Of a stretch of 64,000 nt of DNA, positions 35,400 through 44,200 are shown piece after piece (the first letter of the stretch is position 1; each line of letters opens with the position of its first letter). Both the position numbers and the translations under genes were made by a program. The stretch comes from Massilia sp. 9096 (lineage in GTDB: Bacteria > Pseudomonadota > Gammaproteobacteria > Burkholderiales > Burkholderiaceae_D). The stretch lies in the NCBI RefSeq assembly GCF_000745265.1, contig NZ_JQNN01000001.1, positions 3,038,001 through 3,102,000 on the forward strand. The letters are read 5' to 3'. Under the pieces are notes generated by a model. The model was not told where the DNA came from and did no database searches. It saw only the letters and a program-made list of their open reading frames with translations.

Positions 35400-37646
35400 A
35401 TGACTTTGTCTTCACCGGACTCCGTCCACTCAGGCAGTACCCCCAAGGCGAACCGGCCCGGCCGGTCCGCTGGCAAGCCGCAGGAAGCCGAACCGGCGCC
35501 CGCACCGGGCGTCGCGTCCATTACGCACCTGGCCAACAAGCTGGCCGAATACCTCACACCCGCCGAGCTCAAGAAAGTCAAGGAAGCCTACCGCTTCTCG
35601 GACGAAATGCACCTCGGCCAAGTCCGCAAGTCGGGCGAACCCTATATTTCCCACCCGATCGCCGTCGCCGAGATCTGCGCCGACTGGAAGCTTGACGCCC
35701 AGGCCATCATGGCCGCGCTGCTGCACGACGTGATCGAGGACCAGGACGTCAAGAAGGAAGAACTGCTCGAGCGCTTCGGCCCGCAGGTCGCCAACCTGGT
35801 CGACGGCCTGTCCAAGCTGGAAAAGATTGAATTCCAGAGCGTGGTCGAAGCCCAGGCCGAAAACTTCCGCAAGATGCTGCTGGCGATGGCCAGCGACGTG
35901 CGCGTGATCCTGATCAAGCTGGCCGACCGCCTGCACAACATGCGCACGCTCGGCGTCATGGCGCCGGCCAAGAAACGCCGCATCGCCGGCGAGACCATGG
36001 AAGTCTACGTGCCGATCGCGCATCGCCTCGGCCTGAACGACATCTACCGCGAGCTGCAGGACCTCTCCTTCTCGCACCTGTACCCGCTGCGCTACCGCAC
36101 GCTGTCCAAGGCGATCAAGGCGGCGCGCGGCAACCGGCGCGAAGTGGTCAAGAAGATCCTCGACGCGGTCAAGGCGACGCTGGGCACGGCCGGCATCGAG
36201 GCGGAGGTGTACGGCCGCGAAAAGACCCTGTTCGGCATCTATAAGAAGATGCGCAACAAGCGCCTGTCGTTCTCGCAGGTGCTGGACGTGTACGGTTTCC
36301 GCGTCGTGGTCGACACCGTGCCCAACTGTTACGTGGCGCTCGGCACCCTGCACGCGCTGTACAAGCCGATGCCGGGCAAGTTCAAGGACTACATCGCGAT
36401 CCGCAAGATCAACGGTTACCAGTCGCTGCACACCACCCTGATCGGCCCCTACGGCACCCCGGTCGAATTCCAGATCCGCACCCAGGAAATGCACCGCACC
36501 GCGGAGTCCGGCGTGGCGGCGCACTGGCTGTACAAAACCGGCGACCAGAACATGTCCGACCTGCAGCAGCGCACCCACGCCTGGCTGCAGTCGCTGCTCG
36601 ACATCCAGCAGCAGACCGGCGACTCGGCCGAATTCCTCGAGCACGTCAAGGTCGACCTGTTCCCGGATTCGGTGTACGTGTTCACGCCCAAGTCGAAGAT
36701 CATCGCCCTGCCGCGCGGCGCGACCCCGCTCGACTTCGCCTACAGCATCCACACCGGCATCGGCGACCACACGGTCTCGGTCAAGATCAACCACGAGGAA
36801 GCGCAGCTGCGCACCGAGCTGCACAACGGCGACATCGTCGAGATCGAAACCGACCCGAACTCGCGCCCGAGCCCGACCTGGCTGTCGTTCGTCCGCACCG
36901 GCAAGGCGCGCTCGGCGATCCGCCACTACCTGCGCACGGTCAACCTGAACGAATCGGTCGAGCTGGGCCAGGAGCTGCTGGCGCAGGCGCTGTCGCAGCT
37001 GAGCATCCGCGCCGAGCTGACCCAGGCCACGATCGAGCGCCTGCTGGCCGAATCGTCGGCCAAGTCGATGGACGAGCTGTACGCCGACATCGGCATCGGC
37101 AAGCGCATGCCGGCGCTGGTGGCGCGCCACATCTTCGGCCTGCTCGACGGCGAGGTCGACGCCCTGCCGGCCCAGGACAACGGCAACGGCGAGCTCGACC
37201 CGGTCACGATCTACGGCAGCGAAGGCGTATCGGTGCAGCTGGCGCCATGCTGCCTGCCGATCCCGGGCGACAACATCATCGGCCAGCTGCGCCGCGACCA
37301 GGGCCTGATGGTCCACACGGCCGACTGCACCCAGGCCCAGCGCCTGCGCGTGAAGGAACCGGACCGCTGGATCCCGGTCCAGTGGGGCAGCGAGCTGAAC
37401 CGCCGCTTCGATTGCCGCATCCGCCTGTTGATCAACAACGAAAAGGGCATCCTGGCGCGCGTCGCCGCGGAAATCGGCGAGTCCGACGCCAACATCACCT
37501 ACGTCGGCATGGACGAGGACGACGAAGCCATGATGACCCAGCTGCGCTTCACGATCCAGGTCAAGGACCGCGTGCACCTGGCCCACCTGATCCGCAACCT
37601 GCGCCGCGTCGCCGGCGTCAACCGGGTCGAGCGCGAGCGCACCTGA
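35400..37646 (+). CDS. spoT: Bifunctional (p)ppGpp synthetase/hydrolase SpoT/RelA
   Basis: A 748-residue RSH protein. The HD hydrolase domain is about 50-200 (HPIAVAEICADW, ALLHDVIEDQ, LIKLADRLHNMRTL). The synthetase domain is about 250-370 (YGREKTLFGIYKKM, DVYGFRVVVDT, GKFKDYIAIRKINGYQSLHT). TGS is about 405-470 (FTPKSKIIALPRGATPLDF), then a zinc-finger-like CCLP region and a C-terminal ACT domain. The intact HD motif argues for a bifunctional enzyme. It sets the stringent alarmone level. An N-terminal Pro/Ala-rich extension of about 45 residues is present. Confidence 0.95.
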   Translation: MTLSSPDSVHSGSTPKANRPGRSAGKPQEAEPAPAPGVASITHLANKLAEYLTPAELKKVKEAYRFSDEMHLGQVRKSGEPYISHPIAVAEICADWKLDAQAIMAALLHDVIEDQDVKKEELLERFGPQVANLVDGLSKLEKIEFQSVVEAQAENFRKMLLAMASDVRVILIKLADRLHNMRTLGVMAPAKKRRIAGETMEVYVPIAHRLGLNDIYRELQDLSFSHLYPLRYRTLSKAIKAARGNRREVVKKILDAVKATLGTAGIEAEVYGREKTLFGIYKKMRNKRLSFSQVLDVYGFRVVVDTVPNCYVALGTLHALYKPMPGKFKDYIAIRKINGYQSLHTTLIGPYGTPVEFQIRTQEMHRTAESGVAAHWLYKTGDQNMSDLQQRTHAWLQSLLDIQQQTGDSAEFLEHVKVDLFPDSVYVFTPKSKIIALPRGATPLDFAYSIHTGIGDHTVSVKINHEEAQLRTELHNGDIVEIETDPNSRPSPTWLSFVRTGKARSAIRHYLRTVNLNESVELGQELLAQALSQLSIRAELTQATIERLLAESSAKSMDELYADIGIGKRMPALVARHIFGLLDGEVDALPAQDNGNGELDPVTIYGSEGVSVQLAPCCLPIPGDNIIGQLRRDQGLMVHTADCTQAQRLRVKEPDRWIPVQWGSELNRRFDCRIRLLINNEKGILARVAAEIGESDANITYVGMDEDDEAMMTQLRFTIQVKDRVHLAHLIRNLRRVAGVNRVERERT

Positions 37647-37655
37647 TCCCTTCCC

Positions 37656-38018
37656 TCACTCGGCGTTTGCCAGCAAAGCCGCCAGGTCCTCGGACTTGAG
37701 CGGCTTTGCGAAGTGCTCGTCGAAGCCGGCCTGCAGCGCGCGCAGGCGGTCGACTTCCTGGCCATAGCCGGTCAGCGCCACCAGGCGCATCGCCCGTGTC
37801 GCCGCATCCCGGCGCAGGCGCCGCGCCACCTCGTAGCCGTCGATGCCGGGCAGACCGATGTCGACGATCGCCAGCTCCGGCCGTTCGCGCTGCGCCAGCG
37901 CGATGCCGTCGAGGCCATTGCCCGCCTCCTGCACCCGGTAGCCGTGCGCCGCCAGCATGTGGCGCGCATCCTCGTTATCCTCGATCAACAGCACCCTGGT
38001 GAGCACCTTGGCGAGCAC
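37656..38018 (-). CDS. Stand-alone receiver domain, shortened
   Basis: A 120-residue CheY-like receiver with phospho-Asp53 (LAIVDIGLPG), Thr/Ser switch region (VALTGYG) and Lys105 (HFAKPLK). Helix 1 looks four residues short: only ten residues separate EDN from the Gly of AHGYRVQEA, against about fourteen in typical receivers. Its start lies inside the 3' end of the sensor kinase gene (44-base overlap, different frame). Close relatives usually carry such receivers as the C-terminal part of a hybrid kinase, so this may be a separated remnant. It may or may not still work. Confidence 0.7.
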   Translation of the reverse strand: MLAKVLTRVLLIEDNEDARHMLAAHGYRVQEAGNGLDGIALAQRERPELAIVDIGLPGIDGYEVARRLRRDAATRAMRLVALTGYGQEVDRLRALQAGFDEHFAKPLKSEDLAALLANAE

Positions 38019-39252
38019 TGCATGGGCGCCAGGCGTGCAGCCCGACCAGGCTGCGCACCAGCGACAGGCCGATGCCCAGGCCGCCCTGCGAACGGTCGAG
38101 CGACACCGCGCCCTGCACGAAGATGTCGAACAGCGTGGCCATCAGCTCCGGGGCGATGCCCACGCCGGAATCGCACACGCGCAGGCAAGCCTGGCCCTGC
38201 TGCACCTCCAGGACGATGTCGATCGAACCGCCGGCCGGCGTGTACTTGAGCGCGTTGGTGACCAGGTTGCCGACCACATGCTCGATACGCGTGCGGTCGG
38301 CCTCGACCCAGGCCGGCGCCAGGTCGCAATGCAGGCGATGCTGGATGCGCCCGGCCACGCTGGCCGCCTCGACCACCGATTCGACCACCGAGGCCAGTTC
38401 GACCGGCTGCATGTCGAGCTTGACCTTGCCGCGCGCCAGCCGGGCCAGGTCGAGCAGGTCGTCGATGCGGGTCGGGTGGCGGCCCTGGCGCACCAGGATG
38501 TCCTGGGCCTGGCGCCGGATCGCCGGCGCGGCCGTGTCCATGCGCAGCAGCTGGGCCGCGCCGAGGATGCCGCTGAGCGGATTACGCAGCTCGTGGCTGA
38601 GCATGGCGAGGAAGTCGTCGCGGATGCGTACCTGGTCCTCGGCCATCCTGCGCGCACCCTGCTCGCGCTCGAGCAGTGCGGCCCGTTCGCGCTCGGACGC
38701 GGCCAGCGCCTGGCCGGCCTCGATCATCGAGCGCTGCAGCGCGTCGAACTCGGCGATGCAGGCGCCGGCACGCGCCGCGTGCGGCACCTCGCCCCGGCTC
38801 AGCGTCGTGGCGGCGCGCGCCGCACCCTGGATCGCTTCGACCAGGCGCCGTCCGAAAAAGGCCACCGCGAAGGCCGCGCACAGCAGCGCCACCGCCATGC
38901 CGGCCGCCGCCAGCGCGACCGCGTGGCGCGCCGCGCCTTCGATCTCCGCAGCCGGCACGCTCACCGCGATCAGCCAGCCCGACATCGGCGAACGGATGAA
39001 GGCGTGGCAGGCGTCGATGCCGGCGCGGTTGGGAAAGCGGACCAGGCCGCGCTGCGCCTGGGCGGCGGCCTGCATCAGCTTGGGATTGGCGAACTGTCCC
39101 AGGCGCGCCGTGGCGCTGACGGTTTCGTCCAAGGCCTGCAGCGCCGCTTCGCGCTCGGAACGCAGCAAGGTGTGCAATGCGACGGCGGCGAACAGCGCGA
39201 TCGGCAGGATGATCGCGCCGATCATGATCGCCAGGTAGGCGCGGATTTTCAT
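37975..39252 (-). CDS. Membrane sensor histidine kinase, apparently reduced
   Basis: A 425-residue kinase. TM1 is about 7-27, then a very short periplasmic part (about 30-105), TM2 about 112-133, His220 in LAMLSHELRNP, and N, G1, F and G2 boxes (LVTNALKYTPAGG, CDSGVGI, LFDIFVQG, GGLGIGLSLV). The visible periplasmic part looks like only the end of a double-Cache sensor (NPKLMQAAAQAQRGLVRFPN, SPMSGWLIAVSVP). The frame stops soon after G2 without the last strand. TRIDDLLD lacks the usual Val of TRIVDDLLD. Several in-frame losses are inferred, so it may be decaying. Confidence 0.7.
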   Translation of the reverse strand: MKIRAYLAIMIGAIILPIALFAAVALHTLLRSEREAALQALDETVSATARLGQFANPKLMQAAAQAQRGLVRFPNRAGIDACHAFIRSPMSGWLIAVSVPAAEIEGAARHAVALAAAGMAVALLCAAFAVAFFGRRLVEAIQGAARAATTLSRGEVPHAARAGACIAEFDALQRSMIEAGQALAASERERAALLEREQGARRMAEDQVRIRDDFLAMLSHELRNPLSGILGAAQLLRMDTAAPAIRRQAQDILVRQGRHPTRIDDLLDLARLARGKVKLDMQPVELASVVESVVEAASVAGRIQHRLHCDLAPAWVEADRTRIEHVVGNLVTNALKYTPAGGSIDIVLEVQQGQACLRVCDSGVGIAPELMATLFDIFVQGAVSLDRSQGGLGIGLSLVRSLVGLHAWRPCSARQGAHQGAVDRG

Positions 39253-39366
39253 TCAAACAAATCGGTCTCGCGGCCGCGCACACGGGGACGCAGCCAGGTC
39301 GTGAGTTCATTGTTCATTACGCACGAATGCGAACCTGCCGGGTCGGCTCGTGCGTACAGAAAACTG

Positions 39367-40029
39367 TTACGCGCGCAGGTGCGCGCGCGTGGCCAGGATG
39401 CGGTCGAACGCGTCGCAGGCGCCCCGGCAGGCATCGGCGATGTCCTCCCGCGTGCGCACGTGCGCGCGCAAGGCCTGCATGAACAGGCGCCAGCGCGGGC
39501 CGGGTCCGATGCCGTCGCCTTTCAGGTAGCGCAGCGGATGCGGCGCCAGGCGTTCGTGCAGGCGCCCGTAGAGCACCGCGCCGCCCAGCTGCGAGCCCTC
39601 GACGACGTAGCACACGCCCCAGCGGTAAGCCGCGCCGGCCTGCGCCGGCCAGGGCGCGTCCGAGGCCGCCGGCAAGCTTTCCGGGTCGATGCCGGCGTCG
39701 CGCAGGTCGGCGTCGATCAGCGCCAGGCGCGCGCGCAGCCAGGCATCCATGTCGAGCCGGACATCGGGCGCGTGCGCGGCCTGCGGGCCGTCGCCGAAAC
39801 CGGCCAGCCAGCCGGCCAGCGGCGCCAGCCAGGCGCGCAGCATGCCCAGGTGCGCAACGTAGTCGGCGATGGAAGCATCGGGCGCGCCTACGGCCAAGCC
39901 GCTGTCGAGCAGGGTATGGCGGCTGTCGGTGGCGGCGCGCAGCGCAGCCAGCGCGTCCGGCTCGGTAACCGGCTGAGCAGCCGGCTCAATGGGAAGGTTC
40001 ATGCGGTTCGGATCGGTGAAACCGTTCAT
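39367..40029 (-). CDS. Biliverdin-producing heme oxygenase (BphO-like)
   Basis: A 220-residue helical protein of the bacterial heme oxygenase family. The proximal heme ligand is probably His38 (ATDSRHTLLDSGL), and the distal helix is YVVEGSQLGGAVLYGRL with flexible glycines. It opens heme to biliverdin, CO and iron. Such enzymes often accompany a bacteriophytochrome, but the kinase next door has no chromophore domain. It sits between the spoT and greB genes with the degraded kinase. ATG 40029 has a weak GGTAAG site; ATG 40002 is possible. Confidence 0.8.
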   Translation of the reverse strand: MNGFTDPNRMNLPIEPAAQPVTEPDALAALRAATDSRHTLLDSGLAVGAPDASIADYVAHLGMLRAWLAPLAGWLAGFGDGPQAAHAPDVRLDMDAWLRARLALIDADLRDAGIDPESLPAASDAPWPAQAGAAYRWGVCYVVEGSQLGGAVLYGRLHERLAPHPLRYLKGDGIGPGPRWRLFMQALRAHVRTREDIADACRGACDAFDRILATRAHLRA

Positions 40030-40081
40030 CTTACCAGTGGGCAGGCTGGCGTGCGTGACTGCGCTGGAAACCAGCCCGGTC

Positions 40082-40648
40082 TCAGCCCTCGCGCGGCGCC
40101 GGATACTCGACGCTCAGGATCTCGAGCTCGTCCACCCCTTGCGGCGTGTGCAGGGTCACGACCTCGCCTTCGCGCGCCTTGGTGAGCGCGCGCGCGACCG
40201 GCGAGACCCAGCTGATGCGGCCCTTGAGCGGATCGAGTTCGTCGATGCCGACGATGGTGACGGCATGCTCCTCGCCCGCCTTGTTCAGGTAAGCGACGGT
40301 GGCGCCGAAGAATACCTGGTCGTTGCCGTGATGGACCGATGGGTCGACCACGAAGGCCGAATCCAGGCGCTTGGTCAGAAAGCGGATGCGGCGGTCGATC
40401 TCGCGCAGGCGCCGCTTGCCGTAGATGTAGTCGCCGTTTTCCGAACGGTCGCCGTTGGACGCGGCCCAGTGCACCACGCGCACGACTTCCGGCCGGTCGA
40501 CGTCGATCAGCTGCAGCAACTCGTCCTTGATCGCCTTGTGGCCGGCCGGTGTGATGTAGTTCTTGGAACCGGCGGGAATGGCCTGGGCCAGCGCAAGGGC
40601 CTCGTCATCGTCCTCGTTGTCGGACTCTTTTACAAATGCCTTGTTCAT
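40082..40648 (-). CDS. greB: Transcription elongation factor GreB
   Basis: A 188-residue GreA/GreB factor. The N-terminal coiled coil (about 30-100) holds the tip acidic residues (ASNGDRSENGDYIYGKRRLREIDRRI), and the C-terminal domain has the FFGATVAYLN and GRISWVSPVARAL motifs. The NGDYIYGKRRLREID tip is the GreB form. It stimulates cleavage of backtracked RNA by polymerase. ATG 40648 gives MNKAFVKESD; an acidic N-terminal stretch of about 20 residues is extra. GreB near spoT is a conserved arrangement in Burkholderiales. Confidence 0.93.
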   Translation of the reverse strand: MNKAFVKESDNEDDDEALALAQAIPAGSKNYITPAGHKAIKDELLQLIDVDRPEVVRVVHWAASNGDRSENGDYIYGKRRLREIDRRIRFLTKRLDSAFVVDPSVHHGNDQVFFGATVAYLNKAGEEHAVTIVGIDELDPLKGRISWVSPVARALTKAREGEVVTLHTPQGVDELEILSVEYPAPREG

Positions 40649-40749
40649 CAGACCATTGTAAACGCACATGGGCGCACGTGGGCGCGCATGCGAGTACAAG
40701 GACGCGCTCGCGTGCTTACGCTTCGCATCGTTTCCCGTATCATGCGCCC

Positions 40750-41358
40750 ATGACCCGAGTCGTCCGTAGCCGCCTGCTGACCCCGCTGGTGTACCTGGCT
40801 GCCCTGGTGCTGCTGCTCGAAGAGTGGTGCTGGGACGTCGGCATGCGCCTGGCGGTCGCATTGTCGCGCTGGCCATTGCTGCAGCTGCTCGAGCTGCACG
40901 TGCGCCGCCTGCCGCCCTGGGCCGCGCTGTGCGCCTTCGTCCTGCCCGGGCTGTTGCTGCTGCCGGTCAAGCTGCTGGCGCTGGTCGCGATCGCGCACGG
41001 GCATGCGGCGTCCGGCATCGCAGCCCTGGTCGCGGCCAAGATCGGCGGCGCCGCCGTGGTCGCGCGGCTGTACGCGCTGACGCTGCCGACGCTGCTGGAC
41101 GTGCGCTGGTTCGCACGCGGCCATGGCGGCTTCATGGCGCTCAAGGCGCGCTGCATGGCGCGTTTTCGCGCGAGCCCGGCGGTGCGCCAGGCGCGCGCGC
41201 TGCTGGACGAGCTGCGCCGCAAGCTCAGGCAGGGCCGGCGCCGGTTGGCGCGCATGCTGCGGCGGCGCCACGGCGTGCCGTTCGGCAGCCGCCATGCCGG
41301 CCGTACCTCGCGCGCGTTGCGCCGCTTCATCGTACTGTGGCGCGCGCGGCGGCGCTGA
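40750..41358 (+). CDS. Small membrane protein of unknown function
   Basis: A 202-residue protein not assigned to a named family. It has three hydrophobic segments (about 12-30, 55-85 and 92-118) and a strongly basic C-terminal third (RRKLRQGRRRLARMLRRRHG) that may face the cytoplasm. ATG 40750 begins just before the first membrane segment; longer in-frame reading adds unsupported sequence. The basic tail and spacing suggest interaction with nucleic acid or phospholipid heads, which is only speculation. It precedes a two-component pair by 39 bases. Confidence 0.65.
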   Translation: MTRVVRSRLLTPLVYLAALVLLLEEWCWDVGMRLAVALSRWPLLQLLELHVRRLPPWAALCAFVLPGLLLLPVKLLALVAIAHGHAASGIAALVAAKIGGAAVVARLYALTLPTLLDVRWFARGHGGFMALKARCMARFRASPAVRQARALLDELRRKLRQGRRRLARMLRRRHGVPFGSRHAGRTSRALRRFIVLWRARRR

Positions 41359-41397
41359 GCAAGAATCAGGACAAGAACAGCAAGGACCAGGACCGAC

Positions 41398-42861
41398 ATG
41401 CAACCCGACCCGACTTCCACCGCCGTCACGCCGACGCTGGCCCCCGCCATGCAGGCCGCGCCGACCGAGATCTACCTGGTCGACGCCGATACCCTGCGCC
41501 TGGTCGACGTCAACCAGACCGCGCGCCAGAACCTCGGCTACGCGCTGGCCGAGCTGGCCGGCATGACCCCGCTCGACCTGGCGCCCTGGGTCGACGCCGC
41601 GGAACTGCAGCGGCTGCTCGGGGAACTCGGGCCGCAGGTCGGCGCCGAGGTCAATCTGCGCACCCATCACCGGCGCCGCGACGGCAGCACCTATCCGGTC
41701 AAGCTGTGCTTCCTGCGCATCGAGCGCGACGACCGCCCGCTGTTCCTGGCGGTCGGCGACGACCTCTCGCTCGAAGTCGCGGCCGAGCGCGCGCTCGAGC
41801 AATACCAGACGCGCTTCAACGCCGTGGTCAACCACACCCCCGGCCTGGTCTACCAGTTCGTCCGGCATGCCGACGGCAGCGTCGCCTACCCTTACCTGAG
41901 CGAGGGCTGCCACGCCCTGCTCGGCCTGGGCGCGGCCGAACTGCAGGCGGCGCCGGAGCGCTTCCTGGCGCTGATCCTGCCGGAAGACCGGGCGGCCTAC
42001 CTGGAGACGATGCAGTCTTCGCAGGCGGACAACGCGATGTGGAACTGGGAAGGCCGGATCTGGGTCGAGGCGTTCCGGGACGTCAAATGGATCAACCTGC
42101 GCGCCACGCCGCTTGCCCTGCAGGGAAGCGCTCAAGGCGGCACGCAGTGGGACGGCATCATGACCAACATCACGGCCAGCAAGCGCGCGCAGACGGAACT
42201 GGAGCATTCGCGCGCACGCCTGGCCGAGCTGACCGACCACATCGAGCAGGTCAAGGAACAAGAGCGCGCCCGCATCGCGCGCGAGATCCACGACGACCTC
42301 GGCGGCAACCTGACGGCCATCAAGATGGCGCTGGCGATGCTGTCGGCGCGCCTGCCGGACGACGCCGCGCTGACCGAAAAAGCCGAGTACCTCGACGACC
42401 TGGTCGACCGCACCATCGAGGCCGTGCACCGCATCTCGCTCGACCTGCGGCCGTCGACGCTCGACCTGGGGATCGTCGCCGCGCTCGAATGGCAGGCGCG
42501 CGAGTTCGAAAAGCGGATGGGCATCGCCTGCTGGTTCCACAGCGTCGATGCGGATCTCGACCTCGACCCGGACCATGCCAGCGCGCTGTTTCGAATCTTC
42601 CAGGAAGCGCTGACCAACATCGCCAAGCATGCCGGCGCCACCCGCGTGACGGTCACGCTGCGGCGCCAGCGCCAGCACCTGACGCTCACCATCTGCGATA
42701 ATGGGCGCGGCATCCTGCCTTCGGACCGGCTCAAGCCGCAATCGTTCGGACTGCTCGGCATGAGCGAACGCGCACGCGCGCTGGGCGGCACGTTGACCTT
42801 GTCGGCGGCGCCCGGTGGTGGCACGATGGTTGTTGTCGAGATTCTATCCCCCAAAGCATGA
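41398..42861 (+). CDS. PAS-PAS sensor kinase of the NarX/DegS type (HisKA_3)
   Basis: A 487-residue soluble kinase without membrane helices. PAS-1 is about 15-125 (EIYLVDADTLRLVDVNQTA) and PAS-2 about 140-262 (LVYQFVRHADGSVAYPYLSE). A short coil leads to the HisKA_3 phosphoacceptor ARIAREIHDDLGGNLTAIKM, then a HATPase with NIAKHAGATRV, CDNGRGI and GLLGMSERARALGG. PAS domains suggest a cytoplasmic redox or small-molecule signal. Its stop overlaps the partner regulator's ATG by four bases. Confidence 0.92.
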   Translation: MQPDPTSTAVTPTLAPAMQAAPTEIYLVDADTLRLVDVNQTARQNLGYALAELAGMTPLDLAPWVDAAELQRLLGELGPQVGAEVNLRTHHRRRDGSTYPVKLCFLRIERDDRPLFLAVGDDLSLEVAAERALEQYQTRFNAVVNHTPGLVYQFVRHADGSVAYPYLSEGCHALLGLGAAELQAAPERFLALILPEDRAAYLETMQSSQADNAMWNWEGRIWVEAFRDVKWINLRATPLALQGSAQGGTQWDGIMTNITASKRAQTELEHSRARLAELTDHIEQVKEQERARIAREIHDDLGGNLTAIKMALAMLSARLPDDAALTEKAEYLDDLVDRTIEAVHRISLDLRPSTLDLGIVAALEWQAREFEKRMGIACWFHSVDADLDLDPDHASALFRIFQEALTNIAKHAGATRVTVTLRRQRQHLTLTICDNGRGILPSDRLKPQSFGLLGMSERARALGGTLTLSAAPGGGTMVVVEILSPKA

Positions 42862-43505
42862 GCGAGAAGACCAGCATCCGCGTTTTTATTGCCGACGACC
42901 ACGCCATCGTGCGCGAAGGCCTGAAACAGATCCTCGCCGAGCAGCGCGACATCGTCGTCGCCGGCGAAGCCGAGACCGGCCTGGATGCCGTCAAGCTGTT
43001 CCGCAAATCACGCTGCAACGTGCTGTTGCTCGACATTTCCCTGCCCGACCGCAACGGCATCGAAGTGCTCAAGCAGATCAAGGACGAAAAACCCGACCTG
43101 GCGGTGCTGATGCTGTCGATGCACCGCGAAGACCAGTACGCGATCCGCGCGCTGAAAGCCGGCGCGGCCGGCTACCTGACCAAGCAGAGCGCGCCCAGGG
43201 AACTGGTCAACGCGATCCGCCAGGTGGCCGCCGGCCAGCGCTACGTCAGCGCCCAGCTGGCCCAGGTGCTGGCGGCCCAGGTCGGCGACGGCTTCGAGAA
43301 GCCGCCGCACGAATCGCTGTCCGACCGCGAATACCAGACGCTGACGATGATTGCATCAGGCAAGACGGTCGGCGAGATCGCCAAGGAGCTCTCGCTGTCG
43401 GTCAAGACCGTCAGCGAATACCGTTCGCGCCTGCTGTCCAAGATGAAGCTGAAAACCAGCGCCGAGCTGACCCATTATGCGATCCGCAATCAGCTGATTG
43501 ATTAG
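42858..43505 (+). CDS. NarL/FixJ-family response regulator
   Basis: A 215-residue regulator. The receiver has IADDHAIVREG, phospho-Asp in VLLLDISLPDRNG and the lysine in AGYLTKQSAP. A LuxR-type helix-turn-helix follows (LSDREYQTLTMIASGKTVGE, then LSVKTVSEYRSRLLSKMKLK). It is coupled to the preceding HisKA_3 kinase by an ATGA overlap, so this is a matched pair. Targets are unknown. Confidence 0.93.
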   Translation: MSEKTSIRVFIADDHAIVREGLKQILAEQRDIVVAGEAETGLDAVKLFRKSRCNVLLLDISLPDRNGIEVLKQIKDEKPDLAVLMLSMHREDQYAIRALKAGAAGYLTKQSAPRELVNAIRQVAAGQRYVSAQLAQVLAAQVGDGFEKPPHESLSDREYQTLTMIASGKTVGEIAKELSLSVKTVSEYRSRLLSKMKLKTSAELTHYAIRNQLID

Positions 43506-43509
43506 GTAG

Positions 43510-43653
43510 GCGAGCCAATCCCGGCTGCAGGCGCTGCGCGCCGAAGGCTGCGAGGTGCTCGAGGCGACCCAGGACTCGGCGTACGGCAAGTTCGGCTGGG
43601 TCATCGACCCCGAGGGCAACAAGGTCGAACTGTGGCAGCCGCCGGGCCAGTGA
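43510..43653 (+). pseudogene. C-terminal remnant of a VOC/glyoxalase-family gene
   Basis: After the regulator's stop codon, an open frame with no start encodes 47 residues. It contains ALRAEGCEVLEATQDSAYGK and FGWVIDPEGNKVELWQPPGQ, then TGA at 43651. The end DPEGNKVELWQP is the classic last strand of glyoxalase/VOC proteins, whose Glu binds metal. The N-terminal two thirds are absent; the fragment begins within ten bases of the preceding gene's end, suggesting deletion. Confidence 0.75.
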
Positions 43654-43676
43654 ACCTGCCGGCTGGGCGGATCTGA

Positions 43677-43901
43677 TTAGAGGGCGTTGCTCTGGCCCGG
43701 CATCGCGTCGCTGCCGCTGTCCGGCCCGCCCGGGCCGCGCGTGGTGGCGTTGCCGCCGGCGCCGGGCCGGTCGTCGCTGCCGGTTTTCGATTCGGGCGGC
43801 GGCTTGGCCGCTTCGTTCTTGCCGAGGTCGGTGCCTTCCGGCGCGGGGGTGGGCATGGCGTCCAGGTCGACGTCGCCCGGATTGACTGGCTGCTTGGCCA
43901 T
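43677..43901 (-). CDS. Small acidic, probably disordered protein
   Basis: A 74-residue protein rich in Pro, Gly, Asp and Ala with no hydrophobic core (MAKQPVNPGDVDLDAMPTPA at the start). A strong AAGGAG ribosome site lies 6 bases before the ATG on the minus strand, which is the main evidence that it is real. No family is recognised. Such short, unstructured proteins in soil betaproteobacteria are often stress-related, but nothing here shows it. Confidence 0.6.
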   Translation of the reverse strand: MAKQPVNPGDVDLDAMPTPAPEGTDLGKNEAAKPPPESKTGSDDRPGAGGNATTRGPGGPDSGSDAMPGQSNAL

Positions 43902-44200
43902 GGTGCGCTCCTTCCGATGCGTGGGGGATGGCTGCCATCGTAGCGCGTTTTACCACGGCGCGAATCGGCATACGGGCTGAAACCGTGTAGGACTCCTCAT
44001 CGCACGCCTTCCGGCGCCAAATCGCTGGCGATCGAAATGCGATGGCAAGCTGCTGAAAGAGGCCGACGGCGCCTTGCCCTTTATATCGGCGTCAATACAA
44101 AACCCTGGACTGGGCGGTATTGCCGCTTGTTTTCGAGCGATCAAAATTTGCCGAATTCGATACCATGTCCGTAATAAAATCCAAAATTGTATCGTCCAAC
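43902..44200. other. Intergenic region with a weak promoter for the GGDEF gene
   Basis: This region of about 300 bases carries no gene I can support. It turns AT-rich after 44090. A possible sigma-70 pair is TTGCCG (44148-44153) and TAATAA (44172-44177) with 18 bases between, which would start the message near 44185 and favours ATG 44201 for the cyclase. Confidence 0.35.
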
